A stretch of DNA of 16,084 nucleotides from contig JBAWAP010000054.1 of NCBI GenBank assembly GCA_049589355.1, forward strand, positions 1-16,084. The letters run 5' to 3'. The notes below the pieces were generated by a model, which saw nothing but the letters and a program-made list of their open reading frames with translations, had not been told where the DNA came from and ran no database searches. Each line of letters opens with the position of its first letter. Within the stretch, counting starts at the first letter, position 1. Position numbers and translations under genes: made by a program. The stretch is from JBAWAP01 sp049589355 (lineage in GTDB: Bacteria > Chloroflexota > Anaerolineae > VGOG01). This document shows positions 1 to 6,955 of the stretch, piece after piece.

Positions 1-168
1 GAGCAGCCTACCGCGCCTGACCCCATACAACTCGCCCTCCCCCTCACCCGTGAAGCGCCGAGGGCAGCGCAGGGCAAGCGCTCCATCGAGGCCGACCTCC
101 CCATCTTGGAGGTCAGCCGGCTGGCACAGGTGGAGTCCTACCGCAAGAACATCTACCGCCCGGCCTGA
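1..168 (+). CDS. 3' end of an unrecognised protein (partial)
   Basis: The frame is open from the window edge to TGA at 166-168 and gives 55 residues, ending in EVSRLAQVESYRKNIYRPA. I do not recognise the gene with certainty. The motif (acidic-Leu-Pro, EVSRLA, ESYRKNIYRP) recalls the N-terminal region of DNA methylases in which such a segment is followed by a YxxHKWWARR stretch. If so, this is a truncated methylase rather than a normal C-terminus. That resemblance is from memory and weak. Bases 31-126 are repeated in degenerate form at 1310-1425, where the frame is broken. The stop lies 15 bases before the next gene, so co-transcription is possible. The upstream part of the gene is outside the window. 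Confidence 0.4.
   Translation, partial: EQPTAPDPIQLALPLTREAPRAAQGKRSIEADLPILEVSRLAQVESYRKNIYRPA
31..126 (+). repeat. Direct repeat, left copy flanking the two-gene module
   Basis: The segment running from the Ctc-rich stretch through GAGGGCAGCGCAGGGC, CAAGCGCTCCATCG and CTTGGAGGTCAGCCGGCTGG recurs at 1310-1425. This copy is inside the open frame of the partial gene, while the other is non-coding. The copies differ by scattered substitutions and by an insertion of about 24 bases in the right copy. It may be a duplicated gene fragment left by recombination. Confidence 0.75.
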
Positions 169-183
169 CATCGGAGCAGCTCT

Positions 184-1014
184 ATGACCACCCACATCTT
201 GTTGCACAAAGACTTCACTGCTCAGCACCGCTCACTCGTCTTGGCCTACATTCGGGGCAAGGAAACTATCCCTGGTGCCGACTGGCCACGGTTGATGAAA
301 GCCTTTGACTTGCTGCACAACGCGGCTGTCATGATCGGTAGAGAACGCCACGCTTTTCCGGCCATCTACCGCGAATTGATAGAGGATCGCTATGCCGCAT
401 GGTTTATCGAGCAGCTATACACCCTGCCTGATGTTGAAAGGGAGAGCGCACGCCTGCGCGCTGCTGTGAGCCAGACCATTGCTCGTTCATTGCAGGAAGC
501 AGGCTACTATCAGCCTGACATTCCTGACTCCCGGCTACTCCTCGCTTACATCTTGTACTGGTGGAACAGTTGGAGCAAGGGCTATGCTCTCGAGGTCTAC
601 ATCTATCGCGACCTTGCTAAAGCTGGTATCCAGTTCCGAGCCCATGACTTGCGCAGTCCGACCGGACGGTACTCACCCTACGACCTGGAAGTGCTGGGCT
701 TCCGAGGTGACATCAGAACTTCAACCTACTTCCTGGAGGCAGCCCGGACTCGTGGGCTGGAGCACGACTTCTACATAACTCGGCTTTACACCCCCGAACG
801 GGGAGCAGAAACGTTGGTTGTGCTCCTGAAAAGCAGCGTATGGGAGGAGATCGACGGGGAAACGGTGGCCGTAGCCCTGGAACAGGCTGCTGAGGTCTTC
901 CCGGTTGCGGCTCGCGTCACCTATCGGGGAGTAGAGTTGGTTGTGGTAGATTACGAAGTTTGGAAAGAAAAAGTGCTGATCAAGCAACAGGAGGCAACTG
1001 ATGGAGACGATTGA
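184..1014 (+). CDS. Hypothetical protein with PD-(D/E)XK-nuclease-like core
   Basis: This is a 276-aa protein of unknown family with ATG start and GGAG at 173-176. Residues 1-125 are mostly helical with no motif I recognise. Residues 132-184 read like a restriction-endonuclease fold: a helix with E137, then LAKAGIQF, then a strand with D167 (SPYDLEV), then GDIRTSTYFL with D176-x-R178 in place of the usual (D/E)-x-K. The Lys-to-Arg change could mean a variant or inactive site. Residues 195-220 (DFYITRLY, TLVVLLKSSVW) look like further beta strands. The reading frame overlaps the next gene by 14 bases, so the two products are probably made together. It sits between direct repeats next to a possible methylase remnant, which would fit a defence or selfish module. 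The function is inferred only, with no signal peptide or membrane segment seen. Confidence 0.8.
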   Translation: MTTHILLHKDFTAQHRSLVLAYIRGKETIPGADWPRLMKAFDLLHNAAVMIGRERHAFPAIYRELIEDRYAAWFIEQLYTLPDVERESARLRAAVSQTIARSLQEAGYYQPDIPDSRLLLAYILYWWNSWSKGYALEVYIYRDLAKAGIQFRAHDLRSPTGRYSPYDLEVLGFRGDIRTSTYFLEAARTRGLEHDFYITRLYTPERGAETLVVLLKSSVWEEIDGETVAVALEQAAEVFPVAARVTYRGVELVVVDYEVWKEKVLIKQQEATDGDD

Positions 1015-1282
1015 AAGTATTTCGACCCAAGAATGGGAGCATCTTGTAGACGAATTCATCGAGCGAGAGGCCGAAGGGTTCGATGAACTCCCGGCAAACA
1101 CTTTCTTCGAAGCCTGGGCAACTATCGAGGAAATGGAGCCGGTGTCGCTGCCTGTGCAGATTCGAGTCCGGGATGGACAGGTCTCATTGATTGCTCCCCC
1201 AGACCTTGGTTTGAAAGCGGAGGAGAACCAGTTGCGGCTGGAAGACGGCCGCGTGTTGGTCTTCACCCTGGAGCCAGCGTAG
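1001..1282 (+). CDS. Small acidic hypothetical protein, partner of the preceding gene
   Basis: This 93-aa protein has a strong AGGAGG (989-994) six bases before its ATG, and the start lies inside the preceding gene (14-base overlap, different frame). The N-terminal half is strongly acidic and probably helical (EWEHLVDEFIEREAEGFDEL). The C-terminal half is probably beta (VQIRVRDGQVSLIAPP, LEDGRVLVFTLEP). I recognise no family. Translational coupling to a possible nuclease, small size and acidity would suit an inhibitor, antitoxin or accessory subunit, but nothing in the sequence proves this. The strong binding site suggests it is made at least as abundantly as its partner. Confidence 0.75.
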   Translation: METIESISTQEWEHLVDEFIEREAEGFDELPANTFFEAWATIEEMEPVSLPVQIRVRDGQVSLIAPPDLGLKAEENQLRLEDGRVLVFTLEPA

Positions 1283-1309
1283 GCATGATGTCCACTGAAG
1301 CTATATAAC

Positions 1310-1425
1310 TCTCTCCCCCTCAAGCGTTAGCGCCGAGGGCAGCGCAGGGCTGGCCCTTCGCCAGGGCTCAGGGCAAGCGCTCCATCGGGGCCGACCTTCC
1401 CGTCTTGGAGGTCAGCCGGCTGGCA
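1310..1425 (+). repeat. Direct repeat, right copy (degenerate) flanking the two-gene module
   Basis: This segment matches 31-126 but carries an extra block of about 24 bases around 1350-1374 (CCCTTCGCCAGGGCTCAGGGC type), which resembles a dispersed short palindromic repeat common in environmental genomes. In this copy the reading frame is broken. It fills most of the 172-base gap 1283-1454 before the ABC ATPase gene. Apart from an AT-rich TATATAA near 1302-1308, I see no convincing promoter in that gap. Confidence 0.75.
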
Positions 1426-1454
1426 TAAGTATCCGCACGAGAGGAATACGAGAT

Positions 1455-2528
1455 ATGTTCGACTGCATGATCGAACTGCAAAACGTCACCAAGCGTTACG
1501 GCCCCATCGTGGCCAACGACCATATCAACCTGAGCATCCGCCGAGGTGAGCTGATGACCCTGCTGGGGCCATCGGGCTGCGGCAAGACCACTGCCCTGCG
1601 CTGCATCACCGGCCACCTCACGCCCGACGAGGGGCTGGTCTTCATTGACGGAGAAGACGTGACCAATGTGCCCACTCACAAACGGGAACTGGGCATGGTC
1701 TTCCAGAACTTCGCCCTCTTCCCCCACATGACTGTCTACGAGAACGTGGAGTTTCCCTTGATGATCCGAAACCAGCCCAAGGCCGAGCGGCGGGAGATGG
1801 TCATGGAAGCCCTGCAACTCATCCGCATGGAGCAATACGAGAAGCACTACCCGCGCCAGCTCTCCGGCGGGCAGCAGCAGAGGGTGGGGCTGGCCCGAGC
1901 CCTGGTCTACCGTCCCAAGGTTTTGCTCCTTGATGAGCCCCTCTCCAACCTGGACGCCAAGCTGAGGGAGGAGATGCGCTTCGAGATCAAGGAGTTGCAG
2001 CGCCGGCTCGGCATCACTGCTGTCTACGTTACCCACGATCAAGCCGAAGCGCTGGCCCTCTCCGACCGAGTAGCGGTTATGAATCAGGGACGAGTAGAGC
2101 AGGTGGGCACTCCTGATGAGATTTACGATCAGCCCGGCTCGCAGTTCGTGGCCGATTTCATCGGCCTGTCAGACTTCATCGAGGGCACCGTCCTCTCTGT
2201 TGGGGCCGAAAAAGCCCTCGTTGCCGTTGATGAGTTACAGTTCGCTGTGCCCGCCTCGCCGAAAATGCGACCACGCCAAAAGTTGCTGTTCTTCATCCGC
2301 CCCAATGACATTGACCTCTTCCCGCCTGGCTACGCTGGCGGCGAGAACACCTTCGACGGTGTAGTGAGCAAGATGACGTATTTGGGCGATAAGATAGATT
2401 ATCGTATCGCCGTTGGCGAGAGCCTGGAACTGCGGGTGCAGACCGATGGCAAGGTGCGCTTTGAAGAGGGCGAGAGCGTCCACCTGCAATTGCCTGTAGA
2501 TAGGTGCCGGGCGATAGTGAGAGATTAA
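1455..2528 (+). CDS. ABC importer ATP-binding protein (PotA/FbpC/MalK type)
   Basis: This 357-aa nucleotide-binding subunit hydrolyses ATP on the inner face of the membrane to drive an importer. Visible motifs are Walker A GPSGCGKTT (38-46), Q-loop Gln84, signature LSGGQQQRV (136-144), Walker B VLLLDEP (156-162) and switch His194. The D-loop SNLDAKLREEM follows. A C-terminal TOBE-like region from about residue 240 is typical of importers for sugars, polyamines or iron. The start chosen is ATG 1455 with GAGAGG upstream; ATG 1467 (MIELQNVTK) is more usual for the family but lacks a binding site. The gene begins the inositol operon, three bases before the HAD gene. No permease or binding-protein gene is next to it, because a repeat and the two-gene module lie upstream. 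It may serve an inositol or inositol-phosphate importer elsewhere, or the permeases at 13093-14911. Substrate is not determinable. Confidence 0.95.
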   Translation: MFDCMIELQNVTKRYGPIVANDHINLSIRRGELMTLLGPSGCGKTTALRCITGHLTPDEGLVFIDGEDVTNVPTHKRELGMVFQNFALFPHMTVYENVEFPLMIRNQPKAERREMVMEALQLIRMEQYEKHYPRQLSGGQQQRVGLARALVYRPKVLLLDEPLSNLDAKLREEMRFEIKELQRRLGITAVYVTHDQAEALALSDRVAVMNQGRVEQVGTPDEIYDQPGSQFVADFIGLSDFIEGTVLSVGAEKALVAVDELQFAVPASPKMRPRQKLLFFIRPNDIDLFPPGYAGGENTFDGVVSKMTYLGDKIDYRIAVGESLELRVQTDGKVRFEEGESVHLQLPVDRCRAIVRD

Positions 2529-2531
2529 GAC

Positions 2532-3278
2532 TTGAGTGGATTGCGCTTGGTGGTGATTGACGTTGATGGTTGCCTTACCCCTGGTGAGGGGCAGCCCTGG
2601 AACTTTGAGGCTCTAAAGTACATCGCCCAGTTGAACCGAAAGGCTCAGAAGGATGCGACCGAATTGGCGGTTACTCTCTGCACTGGTCGGCAGGAGCCCT
2701 ACGTCGAAGTCCTGATGCAGGCCATTGATGCCCACCTGCCGGGCATTTACGAAAACGGCGGGGGGCTCTATTTTCCTCGTGAGTACCGCTTCGTTGAGAA
2801 TCCCCTCATTACTGCCGAGATGCGGGAAGCCCTGGCTGGGATAAAGGCGACCCTGCGACGAGAAATCGTCGAGACTGGCCTGGGATACTTTCAGCCAGGC
2901 AAGGAGGTTTCCCTGACCATCTATCCTTTGGGCAAAGTCAGCGTCCATAAACTCTATCTGGCTACGGCTAAAGCGCTCGAAACTTGCCAAGCTGGATACA
3001 TTGCCCAAGAGTCGGTCTCCTGTGTAGACGTTATCCCAAAAGGAATTAACAAGGGGACCGGGGTGCGCTGGCTCTCGCAAGAGACGGGCATCCCTCTTGA
3101 CCAGATAGGGGGCATTGGCGATTCGGCTAGCGATCTGAAATTCTTGAGCATCCTTGGTTGTTCTGCAGCCCCGGCCAACGCTACAGAAGAGGTCAAGGCC
3201 AGAGTTGATTACGTATCTCCCTATGAAGATGGCGATGGGGTGGTGGATATCCTGCGCCGCTGGTCGGGCAGAGTCTGA
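2532..3278 (+). CDS. HAD-superfamily phosphatase
   Basis: This 248-aa cytoplasmic phosphohydrolase of the HAD type II (Cof/phosphoglycolate-phosphatase-like) group has motif I DVDGCLT with nucleophile Asp10 and acid/base Asp12, Thr/Gly/Arg of motif II at 51-53 (TGR), motif III Lys174 (GINKG) and motif IV GDSASD (196-201). The cap lies between motifs II and III (about 60-165). Its TTG start is three bases after the ATPase stop, so translation is probably coupled. A GAGAG at about 2518-2523 can act as binding site. Its place in an inositol operon suggests that it dephosphorylates inositol phosphate or another sugar phosphate imported or formed here. That substrate is inferred. The family also includes mannosyl-3-phosphoglycerate, sucrose-phosphate and phosphoglycolate phosphatases. 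Confidence 0.88.
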   Translation: MSGLRLVVIDVDGCLTPGEGQPWNFEALKYIAQLNRKAQKDATELAVTLCTGRQEPYVEVLMQAIDAHLPGIYENGGGLYFPREYRFVENPLITAEMREALAGIKATLRREIVETGLGYFQPGKEVSLTIYPLGKVSVHKLYLATAKALETCQAGYIAQESVSCVDVIPKGINKGTGVRWLSQETGIPLDQIGGIGDSASDLKFLSILGCSAAPANATEEVKARVDYVSPYEDGDGVVDILRRWSGRV

Positions 3279-3304
3279 TACTCAATGACTGAAGGGGGAG
3301 GAGG

Positions 3305-4147
3305 ATGTTTCGCCCGGACTTTCTGGTGATCGGCCACGTGACTAAGGATTTACAGGAGGATGGTTACACTATTGGGGGGACAGTGACCTTTGCCTCTCTG
3401 ACGGCCCGCAATTTGGGGTTGCGAACTGCTGTGGTCACCAGGGCCTCTCCTGATTTGGGCCTTGATCCTCTTTACCAGGGCATCGAGGTGCTTCGTCTAC
3501 CCTCGCCGGTGGCCACCACTTTCCAAAACCTTTACTCTAATGATGGGGCTCGTACTCAGTTTATCCGCGCTGTGGCTGGGCAGATAAAAGCCGAGGACAT
3601 CCCCCCAGCTTGGCGAGAGGCTAAGATTGTCCTCTTGGGCCCTCTAGCGGATGAGCTGGAGGGGAGCATTGTTAAGATTTTCCCCCGTTCGTTAATTGGG
3701 GTCACCCCCCAAGGCTGGATGCGCTGCTGGGACGGGGATGGTCGGGTTTTTCCCAGGCGCTGGGAGGGAATGGCTGAGGTTCTGACCTGCGCCAGGGTGG
3801 TGGTCTTCAGTGAGAATGATATAGAGAGGGATGAGAACGTCATCCAGACCTATGCCCGAATGGCAGATATCCTGGTGGTCACCCACGGTCCCGGTGGGGC
3901 GACGGTCTACCACAGGGGCGAGGCTCGCCGTCTCCCCGCCTTCGAAACCATAGAGATAGATCCAACTGGGGCGGGCGATGTCTTTGCCGCCGCTTATTTG
4001 ATCGAGCTGGAGAGAAGTGGCGATCCCTACGCTGCAGCGCATTACGCTAACTGCGTGGCTTCCTTCAACGTAGAGAAGCGGGGAACGGAGGGCATCCCCA
4101 ATTTGGAGCAGGTGGAACTAAGACTCGCGAGTGTGGGAAACTGGTAG
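3305..4147 (+). CDS. PfkB-family carbohydrate kinase (possibly inositol kinase)
   Basis: This 280-aa ribokinase-fold enzyme transfers phosphate from ATP to a sugar or polyol hydroxyl. The N-terminal signature is IGHVTKD with GG at 24-25 (TIGGTVTFA). The C-terminal signature is DPTGAGDVFAAA, with catalytic Asp225 and the GAGD anion hole. The strand VVVTHGPGGATVY at about 191-202 is the usual nucleotide-site approach. The general shape (short N-terminal lid, GHVTKD, DPTGAGD) recalls archaeal and plant myo-inositol kinases, but this is judgement from memory. GGGGGAGGAGG before ATG 3305 is a strong binding site. It is only distantly similar to the second PfkB kinase of the operon at 7084-7995. 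The TAG stop lies inside the octamer repeat that follows, so the repeat may have fixed the C-terminus (NW). Substrate unproven. Confidence 0.88.
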   Translation: MFRPDFLVIGHVTKDLQEDGYTIGGTVTFASLTARNLGLRTAVVTRASPDLGLDPLYQGIEVLRLPSPVATTFQNLYSNDGARTQFIRAVAGQIKAEDIPPAWREAKIVLLGPLADELEGSIVKIFPRSLIGVTPQGWMRCWDGDGRVFPRRWEGMAEVLTCARVVVFSENDIERDENVIQTYARMADILVVTHGPGGATVYHRGEARRLPAFETIEIDPTGAGDVFAAAYLIELERSGDPYAAAHYANCVASFNVEKRGTEGIPNLEQVELRLASVGNW

Positions 4148-4222
4148 ATTGGTAAATTGGTCGTCCCCCAATCTACCAATTTACCAGTGTACCAATGTAC
4201 CAATGTGCCAATGTGCCAATAT
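4141..4222. repeat. Octamer tandem/inverted repeat, copy A
   Basis: Bases 4141-4189 match 9126-9174 at 48 of 49 positions (C4166 against T9151). The left arm 4141-4160 (CTGGTAGATTGGTAAATTGG) can pair with 4168-4187 (18 of 20 positions, one of the two others a G-U) around a 7-base loop. Beyond it the unit CCAATGTA/CCAATGTG repeats with a period of eight to about 4222. The repeat supplies the TAG stop of the upstream kinase and ends just before the AAGGAGG of iolM. Confidence 0.9.
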
Positions 4223-4242
4223 ACTAAGAAGGAGGTTAACTG

Positions 4243-5397
4243 ATGAAAGCGTTAGTTTTAGGTGCCAAGTGGGAACCCCGGGAGGGGTACGAACCCTCGG
4301 AGTTCGAGAAGAAGACGGGTAAGGCTATCACCGGCAATGCCGTCTGGCGCTACCCGGAGTTCAAGGTCCAGGAAGTGGAAAAGCCCACTATCGAGCCGGA
4401 CCAGGTGCTCATCCAGGTTAAGGCCTGTGGGGTCTGCGGCTCAGACATGCACTTCTACGAGACCGACGACCAGGGCTATATCCTCTACCCTGGCCTGACC
4501 AAGTTCCCCACTACCACTGGCCACGAGTTCTCAGGCCAGGTGGTCGAGGTGGGGAGCGAAGTCCAGGACCTTGAGGTCGGCGACATGGTCACTGCCGAGG
4601 AGATGATCTGGTGCGGCCACTGCGTCCCCTGTCGCAATGGCTTCCCCAACCACTGCAGCAACCTGGAGGAGATTGGCTTCACCATCCCCGGCGCCTTCGC
4701 CGAGTACATCGCCATCGGGGCCAAGTACTGCTGGAAGCTCAATGCCTTGATGGACCGCTACGGCGATGAAGACAAGGTCTACGAGGCCGGGGCTCTGGTG
4801 GAACCATCCAGCGTGGCCTACAACTGCGTTTTTGTGCGGGCAGGCGGCTTCCGTCCCGGCGCTTACGTGGCCGTCTACGGCCTGGGCCCCATCGGCCTGG
4901 CGGTCGCGGCCGAGTGCAAGGCCTCAGGCGCGGCCAAGGTCATCGGCTTCGAGCTTGCGGCCAGCCGGCGGGAGCTGGCGAAGAAAGTGGGTGCCGACTA
5001 CGTCTTCGACCCGCGCCAAGTGACCCCCCACGAGGTGGTGATGGACCTCACCGAGGGGCAGGGGGCTGACCTCCATGTGGAGGCGGCCGGTGCCCCGCAG
5101 GTGACGGTGCCTGAGATGGAGAAGTCGCTGGCCATCAATGGCAAGATCGCCCAGGTGGGTCGGGCCGCCACGCGGGTGCCCATGTACCTGGAGACCTTGC
5201 AGGTGCGGCGCGGCCAGGTCTTCGGCTCGCAGGGCCACTCGGGCGATGGCATCTTCCCCGGTGTCATCCGCATGATGGCCTCCGGCCTCATTGACATGTC
5301 CCAGGTCATCACCGCCCGCTACGACTTGGACGAGGTGGTGGATGCCATCGCCAGGTCGGTGACCAGGGAGGATGGGAAGATTATGGTGAAGCCGTAG
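4243..5397 (+). CDS. iolM: Scyllo-inosose 3-dehydrogenase IolM (zinc MDR family)
   Basis: This 384-aa zinc-dependent medium-chain dehydrogenase oxidises scyllo-inosose (2-keto-myo-inositol) with NAD+ as the second step of the Thermotoga-type inositol route. Catalytic zinc ligands are Cys65 in CGVCGSD and His94-Glu95 (GHE). Structural zinc Cys are at 124, 127, 130 and 138. The Rossmann glycine motif is GLGPIGLA, near residue 207. Long stretches match what I recall of TM0412: GYILYPGLTKFP, EEMIWCGHC, GFPNHC, GSQGHSGDGIFP. These are more specific than generic threonine or sorbitol dehydrogenase features. ATG 4243 has AAGGAGG at 4229-4235. It shares an operon with iolG, iolN and iolO. A different polyol dehydrogenase activity is the alternative, but the neighbours make IolM likely. 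Confidence 0.92.
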   Translation: MKALVLGAKWEPREGYEPSEFEKKTGKAITGNAVWRYPEFKVQEVEKPTIEPDQVLIQVKACGVCGSDMHFYETDDQGYILYPGLTKFPTTTGHEFSGQVVEVGSEVQDLEVGDMVTAEEMIWCGHCVPCRNGFPNHCSNLEEIGFTIPGAFAEYIAIGAKYCWKLNALMDRYGDEDKVYEAGALVEPSSVAYNCVFVRAGGFRPGAYVAVYGLGPIGLAVAAECKASGAAKVIGFELAASRRELAKKVGADYVFDPRQVTPHEVVMDLTEGQGADLHVEAAGAPQVTVPEMEKSLAINGKIAQVGRAATRVPMYLETLQVRRGQVFGSQGHSGDGIFPGVIRMMASGLIDMSQVITARYDLDEVVDAIARSVTREDGKIMVKP

Positions 5398-5441
5398 AAA
5401 TTAGAGATTAGAGATTAGAAATTAGAGTAGAGGGAGGAGGA
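5398..5441. repeat. Heptamer array, left inverted arm of the four-helix-bundle insert
   Basis: ATTAGAG/ATTAGAA units with a period of seven start directly after the iolM stop and end in a purine tract that includes the next gene's ribosome binding site. The reverse complement of this sequence recurs at 5856-5893 on the other side of the gene. Confidence 0.85.
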
Positions 5442-5442
5442 G

Positions 5443-5853
5443 ATGAAGTATGAGGAGTGGTCGGCGCAGGTGCCGGATAGTTTGAAGAAGGATCCGATCT
5501 GGAGGTTCGAGGCTTATCCGAAGGCGCTGCTCCTCTATGACCTGGCATGGGAAGATACGGACAAGATGTTGAAGGATGTGCGGGGCTGCGAGTTGGCGGA
5601 GCAATTGATTGATAGCGCTGGCTCAGTCAGTGCTAACATTGACGAGGGCTTTGGTCGCGGTATCGAAGGCGGGGAATACATCCAGTTTTTGCGCTACGCC
5701 CTGGGCTCTGCTCGCGAGACTCGGAGCTGGTACTACAAGGCACGCAAGCTGCTCACTGCCGAAGCCGTCGGACACCGCATCTCTCTGTGTGACGAGATCA
5801 TTGCCCTGCTCGTCGTCACCATCAATCAACGCCGCGCCAGGAGACATAAATAG
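5443..5853 (+). CDS. Four-helix-bundle protein (23S rRNA intervening-sequence family)
   Basis: This 136-aa soluble, all-helical protein has the family core IDSAGSVSANIDEGFGRG (about 56-73) followed by EYIQFLRYALGSARETRSWYYKAR (about 78-101), the hallmark of the S23/IVP four-helix-bundle family. The family occurs in 23S rRNA intervening sequences, as stand-alone genes and as the accessory protein Avd of diversity-generating retroelements; its molecular role is poorly known and RNA or nucleic-acid binding is often suggested. GGAGGAGG precedes ATG 5443. It has no evident link to inositol metabolism, sits between iolM and iolG, and is flanked by inverted heptamer arrays, so it looks like an inserted element. 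The N-terminal 15-20 residues (EEWSAQVPDSLKKDPIW) extend beyond the minimal family length. No reverse transcriptase or rRNA is nearby. Confidence 0.88.
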   Translation: MKYEEWSAQVPDSLKKDPIWRFEAYPKALLLYDLAWEDTDKMLKDVRGCELAEQLIDSAGSVSANIDEGFGRGIEGGEYIQFLRYALGSARETRSWYYKARKLLTAEAVGHRISLCDEIIALLVVTINQRRARRHK

Positions 5854-5855
5854 TT

Positions 5856-5893
5856 CTCCCTCCACCCTTCTAATCTCTAATTTCTAATTTCTC
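5856..5893. repeat. Heptamer array, right inverted arm of the four-helix-bundle insert
   Basis: CTAATCT/CTAATTT units with a period of seven, preceded by a CTCCCTCC pyrimidine tract, are the reverse complement of 5398-5441. In RNA the two arms could pair and close a stem around the 136-aa gene. It ends a few bases before the GGAAGGAGG of iolG. Confidence 0.85.
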
Positions 5894-5919
5894 ATTCTCC
5901 GGGAAGGAGGCTAGCGAAA

Positions 5920-6936
5920 ATGTCCAAGAGAGTCAACGTCGGCGTTATCGGCGCAGGTAGGATCGGAAAGTTGCACGCGGAACACCTGGCTTATCGTATC
6001 CCCGATGCCAACATCATCATCATCGCAGATATTCGCATCGAAGCTGCTGAAAGGTGTGCGGCTGAATTCGGGATTCCCTCAGCCGTAAAAGATCATCGGG
6101 AAATCATGGAGAATCCGGACATTGAGGCTGTGATTATCTGCTCCAGCACCGATACCCACGCGCAGATGATCGAGGAGGCGGCCGCTGCTGGAAAGCACAT
6201 CTTCTGCGAGAAGCCCATTGACTTCGATCTGGCCAGGATTGACAGGGCTCTCGAAGTGGTGGACAAGGCGGGGGTGAAGCTGCAAGTGGGATTCAACCGC
6301 CGCTTCGATCCGAACTTCAAGCGCGTGCGGGAGATGGTAGCGGCTGGCAAAATCGGCACGCCCCACATCCTGCGCATCACCAGCCGCGATCCGGGGCCAC
6401 CTCCCATCGAGTACATCAAGGTCTCCGGCGGCATCTTCTTGGATATGACCATCCACGACTTCGACATGGCCCGCTACCTCATCGGCAGCGAAGTCAGCGA
6501 GATTTATGCCGCCGGCGGGGTCATGGTGGATCCTAAAATCGGTGAAGCTGGCGATATTGATACCGCTGTGATCACCCTTCGTTTTGCCGACGGCGTTATA
6601 GGCACCATTGACAACAGCAGAAGGGCAGTGTATGGTTACGATCAACGGGTTGAGGTCTTTGGTTCCAAGGGCATGGTGGCCGTTTCTAACAACACTCCCG
6701 ATACAGCAGTTCACAGCAATGCGGAAGGCGTTCATTCCTCGCTACCCCTGTTCTTCTTCGTGGAGCGTTACACCGACTCCTATATCGCGGAGATGAGGGC
6801 CTTCATTGAGTGCATCCAGCAGGATAAGACGCCCCCTGTGACCGGGATTGATGGCCGTATTCCAGTGGTGATGGGATATGCAGCCAGGAAGTCATACGAG
6901 GAAAACCGTCCGGTCAAACTAAGCGAGATTGGATAA
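5920..6936 (+). CDS. iolG: Inositol 2-dehydrogenase IolG (Gfo/Idh/MocA family)
   Basis: This 338-aa NAD-dependent enzyme converts myo-inositol to scyllo-inosose, the first step of the pathway. The Rossmann start is VGVIGAGRIGKLHA (7-20). The family motif is FCEKP with catalytic Lys98. The GGIFLDMTIHDFDMARYL segment gives Asp175 and His179, matching the Lys/Asp/His triad known from Bacillus subtilis IolG. SRRAVYGYDQRVEVFGSKG is typical of IolG proper rather than of other Gfo/Idh oxidoreductases. GGAAGGAGG at 5902-5910 precedes ATG 5920. The length is normal for the family. It follows the four-helix-bundle insert and precedes a MITE-like repeat, yet the flanking genes are of the same pathway. 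Confidence 0.94.
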   Translation: MSKRVNVGVIGAGRIGKLHAEHLAYRIPDANIIIIADIRIEAAERCAAEFGIPSAVKDHREIMENPDIEAVIICSSTDTHAQMIEEAAAAGKHIFCEKPIDFDLARIDRALEVVDKAGVKLQVGFNRRFDPNFKRVREMVAAGKIGTPHILRITSRDPGPPPIEYIKVSGGIFLDMTIHDFDMARYLIGSEVSEIYAAGGVMVDPKIGEAGDIDTAVITLRFADGVIGTIDNSRRAVYGYDQRVEVFGSKGMVAVSNNTPDTAVHSNAEGVHSSLPLFFFVERYTDSYIAEMRAFIECIQQDKTPPVTGIDGRIPVVMGYAARKSYEENRPVKLSEIG

Positions 6937-6955
6937 AAAAGGGCAGTGTCCATCC

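Noticed and set aside
4141..4222. CRISPR array
   Set aside because: The tandem units are only 7-8 bases with no unique spacers and no cas genes are present.
4131..4322. 63-codon frame across octamer repeat A
   Set aside because: It is a translation of the repeat and of the start of iolM in another frame, with no independent start signal.
5443..5853. Avd accessory protein of a diversity-generating retroelement
   Set aside because: No reverse transcriptase, template repeat or variable-region gene is in the window, so only the broader four-helix-bundle family is supported.
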